Made by a program: the position numbers and the translations under genes
Shown: positions 10,301 to 20,079 of the stretch, piece after piece
Position numbering within the stretch: position 1 is the first letter of the stretch
Layout: the number at the start of each line of letters is the position of its first letter
Notes under the pieces: generated by a model
What the model was told of the DNA's origin: nothing
The model's input: the letters and a program-made list of their open reading frames with translations, nothing else
Database searches by the model: none
Assembly (NCBI GenBank): GCA_027364845.1
Contig: DAHXOO010000016.1
Span: forward strand, 15,464 to 55,275
Direction of reading: 5' to 3'
DNA: 39,812 nt
Source of the DNA: Pseudomonadota bacterium
GTDB lineage: Bacteria; Pseudomonadota; Gammaproteobacteria; Acidiferrobacterales; UBA6901

Positions 10301-11392
10301 ATTGGATACCGAGAATCCGGTGATGCCGGCCTTCGGCTTGGCTCCGCGGCCGGTCGCTCCCTCATCGCGGATCTCGCCACCGCTGCCGGTCGCGGCACCT
10401 GGGAACGGTGAGATGGCCGTCGGATGATTGTGTGTTTCCACCTTCATCAGAATATGGGTCTCATCTGGATGAAAGGTGTACTCGCGTGAAACCGGATCGG
10501 GAAAGAAGCGTGCCGCGTGAAAACCCTCGATTACCGCGGCATTGTCCCGGTACGCCACCAGCGTGCCACGCGCATGAAGCTCGTGGGTGTGGCGGATCAT
10601 CGCAAAAAGTGAGTGTTCCTGGCGCTTTCCGTCGATGACCCAGTCAGCATTAAAGATCTTGTGCCGGCAGTGCTCGGAGTTCGCCTGCGCGAACATCATC
10701 AGCTCAACATCAGTGGGGTTCCTGCCAAGCTGCGCAAAACTGTCCGCGAGATAGCCGATCTCGTCCGCCGACAGCGCCAGCCCGAGCGCGGCGTTCGCCG
10801 CCTCCAGCGACACGCGCCCGCCATGCAGGATGTCGACCGTCGCCAGCCGCGCCGGCGTATCCTCCCGGAACATCGCCGCTGCGTCGTCCAGCCCGTCGAG
10901 GACAGTCTCGGTCATGCGATCGTGAATAAGCGGCAGCAGTGGCGCACGACGTTCAGGCGGCAGCGCTCGACCGTTGGCCGCGGTCACATGCCAGGCGACG
11001 CCACGCTCCAGACGCAGTATGCGCGCAAGCCCGCAGTGGCGGGCAATGTCAGTGGCCTTGGTCGACCAGGGCGAGATCGTGCCGATGCGCGGCACCACGA
11101 ACAGCAACCCGCCTTCCGCCGCTTCCGCCGTCTGACTCGGGCCGTAGGTGAGCAGACGCTGGAGAACGGACTGTTCTGAAGCATCGGGTCCAGCGGAGAA
11201 AGATGCGAAGTGCCAGTATTCGGCGTAAACGCGGCCCACTTCAGGGATCGCTCGGCGCACGCGCTCAAGCAGGCGTTGATGGCGGAATGCCGACATCGCC
11301 GGGGAACCGCGCACGCTCACGATCCTTGCTGGAACCCCGTCGGCATCCGTGGAGGCCGGCCCGGAAAGAGTGTCGATCTTGCCGCTACTCAT
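7397..11392 (-). CDS. purL: Phosphoribosylformylglycinamidine synthase, large single-chain form
   Basis: About 1331 residues, the size of the proteobacterial one-chain FGAM synthase. It converts FGAR, glutamine and ATP to FGAM in purine synthesis. Visible parts, in order: an N-terminal PurS-like region; the first AIRS-type half with the marker [17 protein letters not shown] and [15 protein letters not shown]; the second half with KLSANWM and [13 protein letters not shown]; and a C-terminal class I glutaminase with nucleophile Cys in [10 protein letters not shown] (near residue 1170) and His-Glu in MPHPERV. I choose ATG 11392 ([11 protein letters not shown]), preceded by GGGGA; an upstream in-frame ATG at 11431 overlaps the spacer. 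It lies downstream of the MBL hydrolase on the same strand, 48 bases away. Confidence 0.97.
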   Translation of the reverse strand: MSSGKIDTLSGPASTDADGVPARIVSVRGSPAMSAFRHQRLLERVRRAIPEVGRVYAEYWHFASFSAGPDASEQSVLQRLLTYGPSQTAEAAEGGLLFVVPRIGTISPWSTKATDIARHCGLARILRLERGVAWHVTAANGRALPPERRAPLLPLIHDRMTETVLDGLDDAAAMFREDTPARLATVDILHGGRVSLEAANAALGLALSADEIGYLADSFAQLGRNPTDVELMMFAQANSEHCRHKIFNADWVIDGKRQEHSLFAMIRHTHELHARGTLVAYRDNAAVIEGFHAARFFPDPVSREYTFHPDETHILMKVETHNHPTAISPFPGAATGSGGEIRDEGATGRGAKPKAGITGFSVSNLCIPGAEQPWETDYGKPARIASALEIMIEGPLGGASFNNEFGRPNIGGYFRTFEETVGGEVRGYHKPIMLAGGIGNIRGQHVYKTGFGAGASIVVLGGPAMLIGLGGGAASSVATGKSSEDLDFASVQRGNPEMQRRCQEVIDQCWALGFDNPMLSIHDVGAGGLSNAVPELINDAGLGGQFELRSVPNDQRGMSPMQIWCNEAQERYVVAVDTTRLAVFQALCERERCPCAVIGHATVEQRLVVEDSHFRAAADEMQEAQRDARPIDMDIALLLGKPPRMVREVRRVRRRPSVFTTARIDIAEAAQRVLRLPAVAHKGFLITIGDRSVGGLVCRDQMVGPWQVPVADVAVTATGYRGYTGEAMALGERPPIALIDPAASGRMAVGEALTNIAAARIEKLPDVKLSANWMAAAGHPGEDAALYDAVHAVAEELCPALGISIPVGKDSMSMKTVWRDPPGVERSVIAPLSLIASAFAPVMDVRKTLTPQLRTDRGVTDLILIDLGKGKNRLGGSALAQVYKHTGDEAPDVDDPRVLKLFFAVIQALNELGFLLAYHDRSDGGLFATICEMAFCGRTGVSIDLSDLGRDPVAALFNEELGAVLQIPHERREGILGALKKAGLLRYTRHIGSISDDDRISFLRNGRVVFSDTRVNLQRAWSETSYHMQRLRDNPQCAREEYDRILDDTDPGLSAHPSFDPGEDVAAPFIARGARPPIAILREQGVNGQVEMAAAFDRAGFLAVDVTMSDVIEGRVRLGDFKGFAACGGFSFGDVLGAGEGWAKSILFNARARDEFGAFFARSDSFALGVCNGCQMMSNLRELIPGAERWPHFVRNASEQFEARVCMVQVPQNPSIFLRSMIGSFLPIVVAHGEGRAEFHDPADLEGVFADRQVALRFMDNRGAPAETYPSNPNGSPRGIAGLTTGDGRFTILMPHPERVIRAVSNSWRPDHWNEDGAWLRMFRNARVWVG

Positions 11393-11440
11393 GATCATCC
11401 CCGCGGGCATTATACGGGAGGGGTTGGACAAGCAGAAGCA

Positions 11441-12211
11441 TCATGTGATCTCGCGCCACGGCAGGCCGGTCTCCTGGTCGGCAACCTGTACCCAAGAGTC
11501 GGCGCAGCCGACTGCGGCACCCAGGCTGGTACGCGCCAAATAGGGCGTATTGTTCTTCTCACTCAGATGGGCGGCGACCAGGTGTTGCAGACGCGAAGTG
11601 TCAAGGCGCGCCAGCAGCGCCGCCGCCGACTCATTGTCCAGATGGCCGAGGGGGCCACCCACGCGCTGCTTGAGTGCCGGCGGATATCCCCCGTTGAACA
11701 GCATGTCGCGGTCATGATTGCACTCAAGAATCAAGGCATGGCAGCCGGTCAGGCTGGTCTCGATGTGGCGAGTCGCACAGCCCGTATCGGTCAGCACTCC
11801 GAGGCATCGGTCACCATCCGACAATACAAACTGGCTCGGCTCGCGTGCATCGTGCGGAACCGGAAACGGACGCACTTCGATGTCGCCGATGGCAAACGGC
11901 TCGTGGCAACTGAACAGATTGATCTGCGACAGGCCATCCATTCCCTGGGCCGCGGTCGCGTGCAGCGTCCCCGGCGTCAGCCACACCGGCAGCCCGAACT
12001 GGCGTGCACACGCGGCCACTCCGCGGATATGGTCGCCATGCTCGTGGGTGACAACGATGGCGCTCAATTGCGATCCCTCGCGGTGAACGCGAGCGAGACG
12101 CCGTCTGAGCTCCTGGACCGAGAATCCGCAGTCGATCAACAGACAGGTTGTGCCGTGCTCGACCAGCGTCGCGTTGCCGCGACTGCCGCTGCCCAACGAT
12201 GCGAACCGCAA
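11441..12211 (-). CDS. MBL-fold metal-dependent hydrolase (YycJ/WalJ-like)
   Basis: A 256-residue metallo-beta-lactamase-fold protein. It begins MRFASLGSGSRGNATLVE, as in the YycJ/WalJ group (COG1235), has the metal motif THEHGDH (about 55-61), and later the metal-binding residues D in LTDTGCATRH and H in AAHLSEKNN. Such proteins are probable metal-dependent phosphodiesterases or nucleases; the cellular substrate in proteobacteria is not established. It sits between bamC and purL on the same strand. The combination dapA–bamC–MBL recurs in gammaproteobacteria as I recall it, which supports co-transcription. Confidence 0.9.
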   Translation of the reverse strand: MRFASLGSGSRGNATLVEHGTTCLLIDCGFSVQELRRRLARVHREGSQLSAIVVTHEHGDHIRGVAACARQFGLPVWLTPGTLHATAAQGMDGLSQINLFSCHEPFAIGDIEVRPFPVPHDAREPSQFVLSDGDRCLGVLTDTGCATRHIETSLTGCHALILECNHDRDMLFNGGYPPALKQRVGGPLGHLDNESAAALLARLDTSRLQHLVAAHLSEKNNTPYLARTSLGAAVGCADSWVQVADQETGLPWREIT

Positions 12212-12245
12212 GGTACCGGTTGAGCCAGGCAGTCTGCCTCCTCGC

Positions 12246-13268
12246 TTACTTCAGCTGTTCGTAGAGCTGTTTCAATAGCGGTTCAGCGACCGTTTTCGGC
12301 ACGGGCGCGCTGTCTGTCTGCGTCATTATAAGCTCGACCTGGCCGTTGCCTCCGTCCCGGAGCACAACCAGATACACCGTGCCGGCGGTCACCGGATGGT
12401 GACCAAACAGCCGCTCGAAGAAACCGGGTTTCTTACCACCGGCCTGCGCCTGCTGCACACGATAGGTCCACTGCGAGCGGTTGCGATCCTTGACCAGCCA
12501 GCCAATGCGCTCCAGGGCAAGACCCACCCTGCGCCAGCCATTGTCGAGGCTGTCGTGAAAGTTCAACACCGTATTGCCCTGTGCATCGACCTGCAGCGAC
12601 ACCGGTGCCGGGGTCGGCGTGCCGGCAGACTGCACCTTCGCACCGGCGAAGACCATGAAGGCACGCAGCATGCGCGCTTCCGCCTCTGGATCCGGCGGTG
12701 CCGACTCCCAGACGTTCCCGTGGTTCGTGGCAACCTCGTACACCGCACGCCGGCTGATGTAGAGCTCGGTATTGCCCGGCTGGGTACCACGCTCGAGACG
12801 GAAGCGGTACGCGGCACGGGCGCCAAGCACCCTGGGCGTCGTGGCGGTGGCCGCCGCGGCATACGGCTCGGTAACGCTCCAGGCACTGTCCACGATTCCC
12901 AGCGAGCGCGATGCCTGCACGATTGCCAGACGCTTGTCCTTGATGAACTGCTGAACCAGGTCCCAAACCTGCGCCGGTTTGGCCTGCAGAACCAGCCAGC
13001 GCTGGCAGCCAGAGCGCTCCAGCCGCATGTCGGGGAAACGCGGCAACACCGGCTGCTCCACCGAGGCGAGGGCTCCGGAACCACCGGACTCGGTACTGAC
13101 TTCCAGGTTGTTCTGCATGACCGGCTGCACCAAGCCAGGGGGCACTTCCAGTGGCGGGCGGAGAAAACTGTTCTCGTACGCGGGTGTACGAGTAGTGAAA
13201 GTTCCGCAGGCACTCAGCAATGCCAAGGAGCACGCGGCCACACCGGCGACGATTCGTCTGCTGTTCAT
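12246..13268 (-). CDS. bamC: Outer-membrane assembly lipoprotein BamC
   Basis: A 340-residue lipoprotein. The signal peptide ends in lipobox LLSAC with acylated Cys21, then CGTF and a proline-rich disordered stretch (PPLEVPPGL, the BamC motif that contacts BamD). Two helix-grip domains follow: the first is visible at WLVLQAKPAQVWDLVQQFI, the second ends with VYLVVLRDGG..VELIMTQTD. BamC is an accessory subunit of the BAM complex that inserts beta-barrel proteins in the outer membrane. It lies 51 bases after dapA on the same strand, the same order as in Escherichia coli, which makes the assignment firm. Confidence 0.93.
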   Translation of the reverse strand: MNSRRIVAGVAACSLALLSACGTFTTRTPAYENSFLRPPLEVPPGLVQPVMQNNLEVSTESGGSGALASVEQPVLPRFPDMRLERSGCQRWLVLQAKPAQVWDLVQQFIKDKRLAIVQASRSLGIVDSAWSVTEPYAAAATATTPRVLGARAAYRFRLERGTQPGNTELYISRRAVYEVATNHGNVWESAPPDPEAEARMLRAFMVFAGAKVQSAGTPTPAPVSLQVDAQGNTVLNFHDSLDNGWRRVGLALERIGWLVKDRNRSQWTYRVQQAQAGGKKPGFFERLFGHHPVTAGTVYLVVLRDGGNGQVELIMTQTDSAPVPKTVAEPLLKQLYEQLK

Positions 13269-13319
13269 TTCAACTTTCCTTTCCTGGCGTGACCGCGGGA
13301 GGGCGCACCGGACTAACCG

Positions 13320-14198
13320 TCATGGGACGATGCCGGCGGCACGCATGGCTTGGCGCACTGTCTCGTAATACTGCGGTGACAATGGGGTTAGGGGAAGACG
13401 GATACCGCTCTCAATAAGCCCCATCTGCTGCAATGCCCATTTTACCGGAATCGGGTTGGTTTCCACGAACAGATCCCGGTGCAGGGACATCAATCGTTTG
13501 TTGATCGCAGACGCGGACTTAGCGTCGCCGTTCAACGCCGCCGCGCAAACGTCCTGCATCGCACGCGGCGCGACGTTGGTCGTGACCGAAATGACTCCCT
13601 TTCCTCCCAGGAGCATGAGTTCAAGCCCGGTTGCGTCATCCCCGGAATAGACCTCGAATTCCGGACCACAGGCGGCGAGAATCGCGCGCGCGCGATCCAG
13701 ATTGCCGGTCGCTTCCTTGATCCCCACGATGTTGGGCAGCACCGCCAGCCGCGCCACCGTTTCCGGCAGCAGATCGCAGGCAGTGCGGCCAGGGATATTG
13801 TATAAGATCTGAGGGATGGATACCGCCTGGGCAATGGCCTTGTGGTGCAGGTAAAGGCCTTCCTGGGTCGGCTTATTATAGTAGGGAGTCACCAGGAGGC
13901 AGGCGTCGGCCCCGGCCGCCTGCGCACAACGGGTCAGTTCGATCGCCTCAGTGGTACTGTTGGCCCCGGTGCCGGCGATGACCGGAACGCGGTGACCGGC
14001 ATATTCCACCGACAAGCGGATGACCTCGCAGTGTTCCTCCATGTCGAGGGTGGGCGATTCGCCGGTCGTGCCCACGGAAACGATTGCCGTAGTGCCGTTT
14101 TCGATCTGGAAATCGATCAATCTGCGTAACGCCGCCCGATCCAGGGCGCCGTCCAGATGCATCGGCGTCACCAGAGCGACCATGCTGCCTTGGAACAT
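13320..14198 (-). CDS. dapA: 4-hydroxy-tetrahydrodipicolinate synthase
   Basis: A 292-residue TIM-barrel aldolase, exactly the usual length when started at ATG 14198 ([13 protein letters not shown]). An in-frame extension up to 14390 is not homologous. It condenses pyruvate with aspartate semialdehyde in the diaminopimelate/lysine pathway. Key features: GTTGESPTL (substrate-binding Thr-Thr), Tyr in [14 protein letters not shown], Arg in NIPGRT, Schiff-base Lys in [10 protein letters not shown], and [11 protein letters not shown] in the later barrel. It is the first gene of the dapA–bamC–MBL–purL block. The Shine-Dalgarno is weak. Confidence 0.96.
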   Translation of the reverse strand: MFQGSMVALVTPMHLDGALDRAALRRLIDFQIENGTTAIVSVGTTGESPTLDMEEHCEVIRLSVEYAGHRVPVIAGTGANSTTEAIELTRCAQAAGADACLLVTPYYNKPTQEGLYLHHKAIAQAVSIPQILYNIPGRTACDLLPETVARLAVLPNIVGIKEATGNLDRARAILAACGPEFEVYSGDDATGLELMLLGGKGVISVTTNVAPRAMQDVCAAALNGDAKSASAINKRLMSLHRDLFVETNPIPVKWALQQMGLIESGIRLPLTPLSPQYYETVRQAMRAAGIVP

Positions 14199-14404
14199 AA
14201 GGGGTACCGGGCGTATAGGATGTTGAGCGGCGATAGTACTTTTCCGCTTGATCCAAAACAAGTGCGCCCGGCTCGGCAGATGCTGACCTGTCGTCCGATT
14301 TGTCCCGGTACGTAGCCCAGCTTGATGATCTGCATCAATTCCGCCAGCCGCGCACACGGCTAGACTACTGCCCTTTTGTTCACTATCCAAAAAAAGGGGG
14401 ATTC

Positions 14405-15172
14405 GTGGGTAGACTCCGGGTGACTGCTGTCCTGGAACATATCGCCGATGCCAAACGGGTACGGGACATGGCCGTGCTGCTGCTTGCCTTGGGCCTGCTG
14501 GCCGCTACTCCTGTCTGCGCGCACGCTGCGGGCCAGAACGCGGCACTCGATGCGCGTCTGCAGACCATCGAGCATGATCCGGCTGCCCTGCAGGTCCTGC
14601 TTCAGGCAGGCCGCAATCAGACCGATACCTTTTGCGTGTACTGCCACGGCACTGGCGGCAACAGCGTCAACCCCGATATCCCAAATCTCGCAGAGCAGAA
14701 TCCTGCCTACCTGCTGGCGCAGATGCGCCAGTTTGCCAATGGCAAGCGCAAAGACGAATATGTCGGCGTCATGCAGAAGCTGGCCAGGACCTTTACCCGC
14801 CGGCAGGAAGTCATTTTGGCGCTCTATTTCTCCAGCACGCCACTATCCCGGCGCCCGGCCACCGACGCCAGTCTGGCCGCTGCGGCTGCACCGATCTTTG
14901 ACCAGCACTGCGCTGCCTGCCATGGCGGCAATGGCATGGGCCGCGGCGAATATCCGCGCATAGCCGGTCAGCAGCCGAAATACGTCGTACGCACGCTCAT
15001 GAACTTCCGCAAGGATGCCGCGAGTCGCCCATCCTTGGTCATGTCGAGTGCTACCGCAAGCCTGAAGAACACCGACATCTTGGCACTGGCAGCCTATGTC
15101 GCCAGCCTGCCGGTCAAGACGCAGCCCTACTTCGCACTTTTTCCGCATCCTTATTTTCCGGGCGACAACTAA
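14405..15172 (+). CDS. Di-haem c-type cytochrome (cytochrome c4-like)
   Basis: A 255-residue exported protein with two haem-binding motifs, CVYCH and CAACH, each in a ~90-residue c-type domain, with distal Met candidates (for example [16 protein letters not shown]). The paired class I domains and the motifs [16 protein letters not shown] and [17 protein letters not shown] match cytochrome c4, an electron carrier to terminal oxidases in the periplasm. GTG 14405 is favoured by the preceding GGGGGA; the signal peptide hydrophobic core is [20 protein letters not shown], so ATG 14468 is an alternative start. It is divergent from dapA. Confidence 0.9.
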   Translation: MGRLRVTAVLEHIADAKRVRDMAVLLLALGLLAATPVCAHAAGQNAALDARLQTIEHDPAALQVLLQAGRNQTDTFCVYCHGTGGNSVNPDIPNLAEQNPAYLLAQMRQFANGKRKDEYVGVMQKLARTFTRRQEVILALYFSSTPLSRRPATDASLAAAAAPIFDQHCAACHGGNGMGRGEYPRIAGQQPKYVVRTLMNFRKDAASRPSLVMSSATASLKNTDILALAAYVASLPVKTQPYFALFPHPYFPGDN

Positions 15173-15415
15173 CTGCGAACTGGCCGCCGGCCGATAGGCA
15201 ACCGCGCCGCATTTTAGTATCCTGCATTGCCGGCTAGCGCCGCCACAGGCCTGGTAGATCCTGCCCAGCGCTACCCGGATGTCTTGCCAGGTCTGAATAC
15301 TGCAATGCCCGGTGCAGCAATGATGTTTCCGGACCGCACCTGGGCCAGTCGGATATTGGCAGTTGCTCCGAGCCTTCCAGCATACAAATTTTTTGGTTCA
15401 CCAGATCACATCCCC
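15173..15415. other. Spacer between cytochrome and GalT-like genes
   Basis: About 240 bases without a supported gene. The open frame that continues upstream of the GalT-like start has no homology to that family, so this stretch probably holds the promoter. No clear hexamers were recognised. Confidence 0.35.
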
Positions 15416-16504
15416 ATGAAAACTGAGAAACCCGATAAACCCGTTAGAGAAATCCGCATCAATCCGATCGTTCCCAGCGAATCGGTCCTGGTGGCGACGG
15501 CGCGCAGCATGCGCCCAAAAAAAGCCGAGACTCCTGCGCCGCGCGACACGCGCCGGCACGTCGATACCTGTCCGTTCTGTGTCGGCAATGAGTCCATGAC
15601 CCCGCCGGCGATCGCAACCTATCCGGAGCAGGGGCCATGGGAAATCCGCATCGTCGAAAACCTTTATCCGGTGCTCGGCGACGATCGCGAGAACCCCAAC
15701 CTGAACCTCGGCCTGCAGCAGACCATCGACGGCTACGGCCGACACGAGGTCATCATCGACCATAGTTCCCACGGCGCCGCGGTGCACGAAATGACTGAGT
15801 CCCACCTCGCCCTGCTATTCAGCGCATACCGCGCCCGGATGGAGCAGCTTTACCGGTCCAATCGACGCCTGCGCTATGTGCTGGTATTCAAGAATTTCGG
15901 CCCGGCCGCCGGGGCGAGCATCGCCCACACGCACAGCCAGATCATTGGCATGCCGGTGGTACCGGACAACGTGCAGTTGGAGGTGCTAAACAGCCACGCC
16001 TATTTCATCAAGAACCATCACTGCATATTCTGCAGTCTGATCGACGAGGCGCTGACGTTCGAGGCGACCCTGTATGACCGCGAGTCGGGCGAAATCCGCC
16101 GCCGGATTGATGTCGGACAGTTTGTGATCGAGCGCGGCGAGCGGTTCATCGCCATCAAGCCGTTCGCCAGCCGCTACGAATGGGAGGTGCATATCCTGCC
16201 GCTCGCGCATCACGCCGATTTTCTGGAAAGCACGGCCGACGACCATGCCGATCTTGCGCGCGTGCTGCGCCGCACCATGGCGCGCCTCGACGCGGTGCTC
16301 GGCGGCGCCCAGTACAACTACTTTCTGCACTCGATCCCGCACGGCGACGACAACGCCAGCAATGCCGCCAGCTTCCACTGGCACCTGGAGATCTGCCCCA
16401 GAACCTCGATTCCTTCCGGCTTCGAGCTGGGGTCGGGCCTTTTTGTCAACACCATTAGTCCGGAAGAAGCCGCCAGGACACTGCGGGCGGTTGTGCTGGA
16501 TTGA
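15416..16504 (+). CDS. GalT/HIT-superfamily nucleotidyltransferase
   Basis: A 362-residue protein related to galactose-1-phosphate uridylyltransferase (COG1085). It has the catalytic HIT-type motif IAHTHSQIIG, a second C-terminal motif FHWHLEICPR, and two CxxC pairs (CPFC, CIFC) that can bind zinc. It begins with REIRINPIVPSESVLVATARSMRP, the usual N-terminus. It probably transfers a nucleotidyl group to or from a sugar phosphate; UDP- versus ADP-sugar specificity is not determined. ATG 15416 fits the family start. It is followed by the peroxiredoxin gene 95 bases later on the same strand. Confidence 0.87.
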   Translation: MKTEKPDKPVREIRINPIVPSESVLVATARSMRPKKAETPAPRDTRRHVDTCPFCVGNESMTPPAIATYPEQGPWEIRIVENLYPVLGDDRENPNLNLGLQQTIDGYGRHEVIIDHSSHGAAVHEMTESHLALLFSAYRARMEQLYRSNRRLRYVLVFKNFGPAAGASIAHTHSQIIGMPVVPDNVQLEVLNSHAYFIKNHHCIFCSLIDEALTFEATLYDRESGEIRRRIDVGQFVIERGERFIAIKPFASRYEWEVHILPLAHHADFLESTADDHADLARVLRRTMARLDAVLGGAQYNYFLHSIPHGDDNASNAASFHWHLEICPRTSIPSGFELGSGLFVNTISPEEAARTLRAVVLD

Positions 16505-16599
16505 GGAACCCCTGTAATCTAGACGGCAGTCAGCCGGCGCGGCAATGTCACAACAGGCCGCACGCCGGCGGCAGAAAGACCGCAGGCAAGGGGGCAGGA

Positions 16600-17088
16600 A
16601 TGGGCAGCGTCGCAATCGGACAGCCAGTACCGGACATGGAGTTGGTGACAACGGATGACCAGACCATCCGGTTTTCCGATCTGCACGGGAAGAACGTCGT
16701 TCTCTACTTCTATCCCAAGGACAATACCCCCGGGTGTACGACCGAGGGGCAGGATTTTCGCGACAACTTCGAGGAGTTCAGGAAGCTCAAGACCGAAATC
16801 CTCGGCGTGTCGCGCGACAACATCAAGTCGCATGAAAGCTTCAAGATCAAAAACTGCTTGCCTTTCGACCTGGTCTCCGACGCCGATGGCGCGTTGTGCG
16901 CGCTCTTCGACGTAACCAGGGAGAAGAAACTCTACGGAAAGAAATTTATGGGTATAGAGCGCAGCACCTTCATCATCGACCGCAAGGGCGTCCTGCGGCA
17001 GGAATTCCGCGGGATCAAAGTTGAAGGGCACGTTGCGCACGTGCTCGCAGCGCTCAGGGCGCTTGAATCGCGGCCGGTCTTGCGATAA
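16600..17088 (+). CDS. Peroxiredoxin, Bcp/PrxQ type
   Basis: A 162-residue thiol peroxidase that reduces hydroperoxides in the cytoplasm. The peroxidatic Cys is in YPKDNTPGCTTEGQDFRD, and a conserved Arg is expected later in GIERSTFIIDRKG. In the E. coli Bcp type a resolving Cys follows five residues later; here that position is Gln/Asp, so the protein is 1-Cys or uses one of the downstream Cys (KNCLPFDLV or ALCALFD). ATG 16600 has the Shine-Dalgarno GGGGCAGGA. The stop is 5 bases before the PhoH-family start, so the two are likely coupled. Confidence 0.92.
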   Translation: MGSVAIGQPVPDMELVTTDDQTIRFSDLHGKNVVLYFYPKDNTPGCTTEGQDFRDNFEEFRKLKTEILGVSRDNIKSHESFKIKNCLPFDLVSDADGALCALFDVTREKKLYGKKFMGIERSTFIIDRKGVLRQEFRGIKVEGHVAHVLAALRALESRPVLR

Positions 17089-17093
17089 CGCCA

Positions 17094-18491
17094 ATGCCCG
17101 AACCCAGAAAGAAGATTTTCGTGCTGGACACCAATGTCCTGATGCACGATCCGTCCGCGATCTACCGCTTCAAGGAACACGACATCTACCTTCCGATCGT
17201 CGTTCTGGAAGAACTCGATCACGCAAAAAAGGGCATGTCCGAGGTCGCGCGCAATGTGCGCCAGGTAAGCCGATTCCTCGACGACCTGATCGAAAGCCGC
17301 GACGGCGACATCGGCAGCGGCCTGAAACTGCCATCTGCCGCCGAATCGATTCGGACTGGGCGGCTCTATTTCCACATGGACGCGGTGCACAGCCACCTCC
17401 CCAACGGAATGGCCGATGGCAGCCCGGACAACACACTGATCGGCGTCACGCTGGATCTGGGCAAGAAACATCCGGAAGCCGATGTGGTACTGGTTTCGAA
17501 GGACATTAATCTGCGCATCAAGGCGCACGCGCTCGGAATCCGGGCCGAAGACTACGCCAACGACCAGGTTCTGGACGACGCCAATCTGCTGTACACCGGT
17601 ACGATGAAGCTCGGTCCGGATTTCTGGGATACCCACGCCAAGGACATGGAATCCTGGAAGGCGGAGCAGGGTCGCACCTTCTACCGCGTTCGCGGACCGT
17701 TGGCGCGCACCTGGCTGCCAAACCAGTTTCTGTTCGACGAGAGCGAACGCGCCTTCCAGGCCGTGGTGCGGCGATTGGAGAACGACAGCGCCGTCATCGA
17801 GGTCGTCAAGGACTTCAGCAGCGCCCACAACAGCGTTTGGGGCATCAGCGCGCGCAACCGCGAGCAGAACTTCGCGCTCAATCTGCTGATGGATCCAGAC
17901 ATCGACTTCATCACGCTCTTAGGACACGCCGGCACGGGCAAGACGCTGCTCACGCTGGCGGCCGCGCTCACCCAGACGCTGGAGGAAAAGCGCTACAGCG
18001 AGATCATCATGACACGCGTCACGGTACCCGTGGGCGAGGACATCGGATTCCTGCCGGGCACCGAGGAGGAGAAGATGGGGCCTTGGATGGGCGCGCTCGA
18101 AGACAATCTGGACGTACTCAACCCGAGTGACCACCAGGATCGCGGAGCCTGGGGCCGGGCCGCGACCCACGACCTCGTGCGCAGCCGCATCCGCATCAAG
18201 TCACTCAATTTCATGCGCGGGCGGACCTTTCTCAAGAAATTGATCATCATCGACGAAGCTCAGAACCTGAGCCCGCACCAGATGAAAACCCTGATCACCC
18301 GCGCCGGACCGGGCAGCAAGATTGTCTGCCTCGGCAACATCGCACAAATCGATACGCCCTATCTCACCGAGACCACTTCCGGCCTCACCTATGTGGTCGA
18401 CCGCTTCAAGCACTGGGAACACAGCGGGCACGTAACACTACAGCGCGGTGAGCGCTCGCGCTTGGCGGATTACGCGACGGAAATACTTTGA
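17094..18491 (+). CDS. PIN domain–PhoH ATPase fusion protein
   Basis: A 465-residue protein. The N-terminal PIN domain (about 1-140) keeps acidic residues in FVLDTNVLMHD, LEELD and LVSKDINLRIKA. The PhoH-type P-loop ATPase domain (about 230-460) has Walker A GHAGTGKT (near 277-284) and Walker B LIIIDEAQN (near 383-391). This YlaK-type architecture couples a predicted RNase to an ATPase/helicase-like motor in the cytoplasm; the cellular target is not established. It follows the peroxiredoxin gene by 5 bases. Confidence 0.93.
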   Translation: MPEPRKKIFVLDTNVLMHDPSAIYRFKEHDIYLPIVVLEELDHAKKGMSEVARNVRQVSRFLDDLIESRDGDIGSGLKLPSAAESIRTGRLYFHMDAVHSHLPNGMADGSPDNTLIGVTLDLGKKHPEADVVLVSKDINLRIKAHALGIRAEDYANDQVLDDANLLYTGTMKLGPDFWDTHAKDMESWKAEQGRTFYRVRGPLARTWLPNQFLFDESERAFQAVVRRLENDSAVIEVVKDFSSAHNSVWGISARNREQNFALNLLMDPDIDFITLLGHAGTGKTLLTLAAALTQTLEEKRYSEIIMTRVTVPVGEDIGFLPGTEEEKMGPWMGALEDNLDVLNPSDHQDRGAWGRAATHDLVRSRIRIKSLNFMRGRTFLKKLIIIDEAQNLSPHQMKTLITRAGPGSKIVCLGNIAQIDTPYLTETTSGLTYVVDRFKHWEHSGHVTLQRGERSRLADYATEIL

Positions 18492-18655
18492 AAATCCAGC
18501 GCGCCTTGCCAAGGCTTTACATCTCTAGCAGCATAAACATGCTATGCCGGCAGGTGCATGATGACCAACAAGTCTATTATGGCTGCGTCAAGCGAGGAAA
18601 CATCCCACCGGTCCAGCTTTACCGGCATCACCATCGCGCCGAAACGCTGTAATGG

Positions 18656-19036
18656 TCATTTCTGACTGTCTCCACCCATGAACTTTTCGTAGTGGCGGCG
18701 GAAGGCGACCTCGAGTTCGTCGATCACCTCGATTGAACTCCGACCCTGAATGACGTGCTGGGTCATGAGTGAAGAGGTCTCATTCAACATCTTGGACCGA
18801 TCCAGCATCGGATAGGTTGCCACCAGGCGCTTGATCGCCTTCACCACACTCTCCTGCGCCGGGCGCTCGATGGTCTGCGGGACAGGGACAGATGCCGGAA
18901 CGACTTCGCCGACGGCGACCAGGGTTTGCTGGCCGCGCGCGTCCAGAAATTCGGCGAATTCCAGCAAGGTCCGGGCCTGCGATTCCGGCAGTCGCCTCAG
19001 AATGTCGCGCAGCCGCTTCTCGTCAACTTTCGACAT
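18656..19036 (-). CDS. Hypothetical protein, helical
   Basis: 126 residues, predicted largely helical and soluble. The N-terminal SKVDEKRLRDILRRLPESQARTLLEFAEFLDARG resembles short DUF2281-like or antitoxin-like helices that end in LLEFAEFL, but no family can be named with confidence. The middle is Val/Pro/Ala-rich (about 40-60), and the C-terminal EVIDELEVAFRRHYEKFMGG is amphipathic. Composition is consistent with a real gene. It has no close same-strand partner and converges with the PhoH gene. Confidence 0.65.
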   Translation of the reverse strand: MSKVDEKRLRDILRRLPESQARTLLEFAEFLDARGQQTLVAVGEVVPASVPVPQTIERPAQESVVKAIKRLVATYPMLDRSKMLNETSSLMTQHVIQGRSSIEVIDELEVAFRRHYEKFMGGDSQK

Positions 19037-19206
19037 CTCCCCTCACCCCGTAATGGCAACACCTGCAGTACAGTATATTAACCCACTCTTGTCCAAAATA
19101 ACTCATGACGTTGGGGCTCTCCGGAGAAGTTGAGTAAGATGAGTTTGCGATCCACACCCACTCATCCTGTCCCTGGCGAAATGCTACTTTGCAGCATAGT
19201 GCATAA

Positions 19207-19733
19207 CAATTTCGCAGTCTTGCCACGTCGCGCACATCCGGTCGCATCGGGACCCTGCGGTCGTTCCTGTTTCTGCTGATTCATTGGCTGACCACCCTGG
19301 CCAGACTGCTCGGTCCCGGCGGCCTCAAGGCGGTGCTTGCGGAAAATCTTTTGATCAAGCAGCCGCTTCGGGTCATTAATCGTCCCCGGCACCGGGCACC
19401 GGTGTTATCGCCCGGGGACCGATTCTGCCTGGGGTGGCGGTCGTTATTCATCGCTCCTCGCCGGTGGCTTCGGGCCGCGGTGATCATTAACCCCTCTACC
19501 CTTCCTGGATTCCACCAGGCGCTGATAAAACGTACATACCGCCTGTTGTTTTCGTCCCGACACCGTGACAATCCCGGACCCCCAGGGACCTTTCGTCGAG
19601 TTGATCGCCGCCCTCGTGGCAATCACACAGCGCCATCCCCGATTCGGTTGTCCGGGGATGGCGTTCATCATTACCAACACCTTTGGTGTGCCGGTGGATA
19701 AGGACGGGGTGAGGTGCGTGTTGGCGAGCCATT
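19207..19733 (+). pseudogene. Integrase-type transposase remnant, 5' part (frameshifted)
   Basis: Translation in one frame gives FLFLLIHWLTTLARLLGPGG, then LAENLLIKQPLRVINRPRHRAP and AAVIINPSTLPGFHQALIKRTYRLLFSSR. This is the conserved N-terminal region of a widespread rve/integrase-core transposase. Near 19575 the frame shifts by one base and continues as DPQGPFVELIAALVAITQRHPRFGCP and FGVPVDKDGVRCVLASHW. The continuation expected after LAxHY is found at 20546-20733. It has no start codon in a good context, a frameshift, and an interruption, so it is a pseudogene. Confidence 0.75.
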
Positions 19734-19782
19734 GGGGACGCCACCTTATTCAAGAAACCCAACAACTTTTCAATGCTCTAGC

Positions 19783-20079
19783 TCATCGGCGCGCGGTTTT
19801 TGCACGTCTAGGGGAACGGCGCGTTGGCCGTGGTCGCTCAGGAAGCTCTTCCCGGATAATCTGGCGTAACACGGCCGCAGTGACGGGCTGCTCGCGTTTT
19901 TCCAGGAACGCCCTTAACGCTTCGTTCATCAGCGTCTGGTAGCCGCTACCCATGTGCTCGGCTCGGGAGCGAAACTCATCAAGTATTGTGTCATCGATAT
20001 AGATGGTAATGCGGGTTTTGCCTTTCGTGGGTATAAGCGCGCCCCGCTTGCCTTTTGAAAAATCGTATTCAGCCCTCAT
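19783..20079 (-). CDS. brnA: BrnA-type antitoxin
   Basis: A 98-residue protein with a central ribbon-helix-helix-like segment, TRITIYIDDTILDEFRSRAEHMGSGYQTLMNEALRAFL, as in BrnA (COG3514). It neutralises the BrnT RNase and represses the brnTA promoter. The C-terminus is basic (RPRPTRRSPRRAKTARR). It overlaps the end of the upstream brnT gene by 11 bases, the typical toxin-first brnT–brnA order. It lies inside the gap of a split transposase remnant. Confidence 0.88.
   Translation of the reverse strand: MRAEYDFSKGKRGALIPTKGKTRITIYIDDTILDEFRSRAEHMGSGYQTLMNEALRAFLEKREQPVTAAVLRQIIREELPERPRPTRRSPRRAKTARR

Noticed and set aside
7700-11400. Many long open frames on the plus strand and other minus frames inside purL
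   Set aside because: Shadow frames of a well-identified, GC-rich gene; their residue composition is atypical of proteins.
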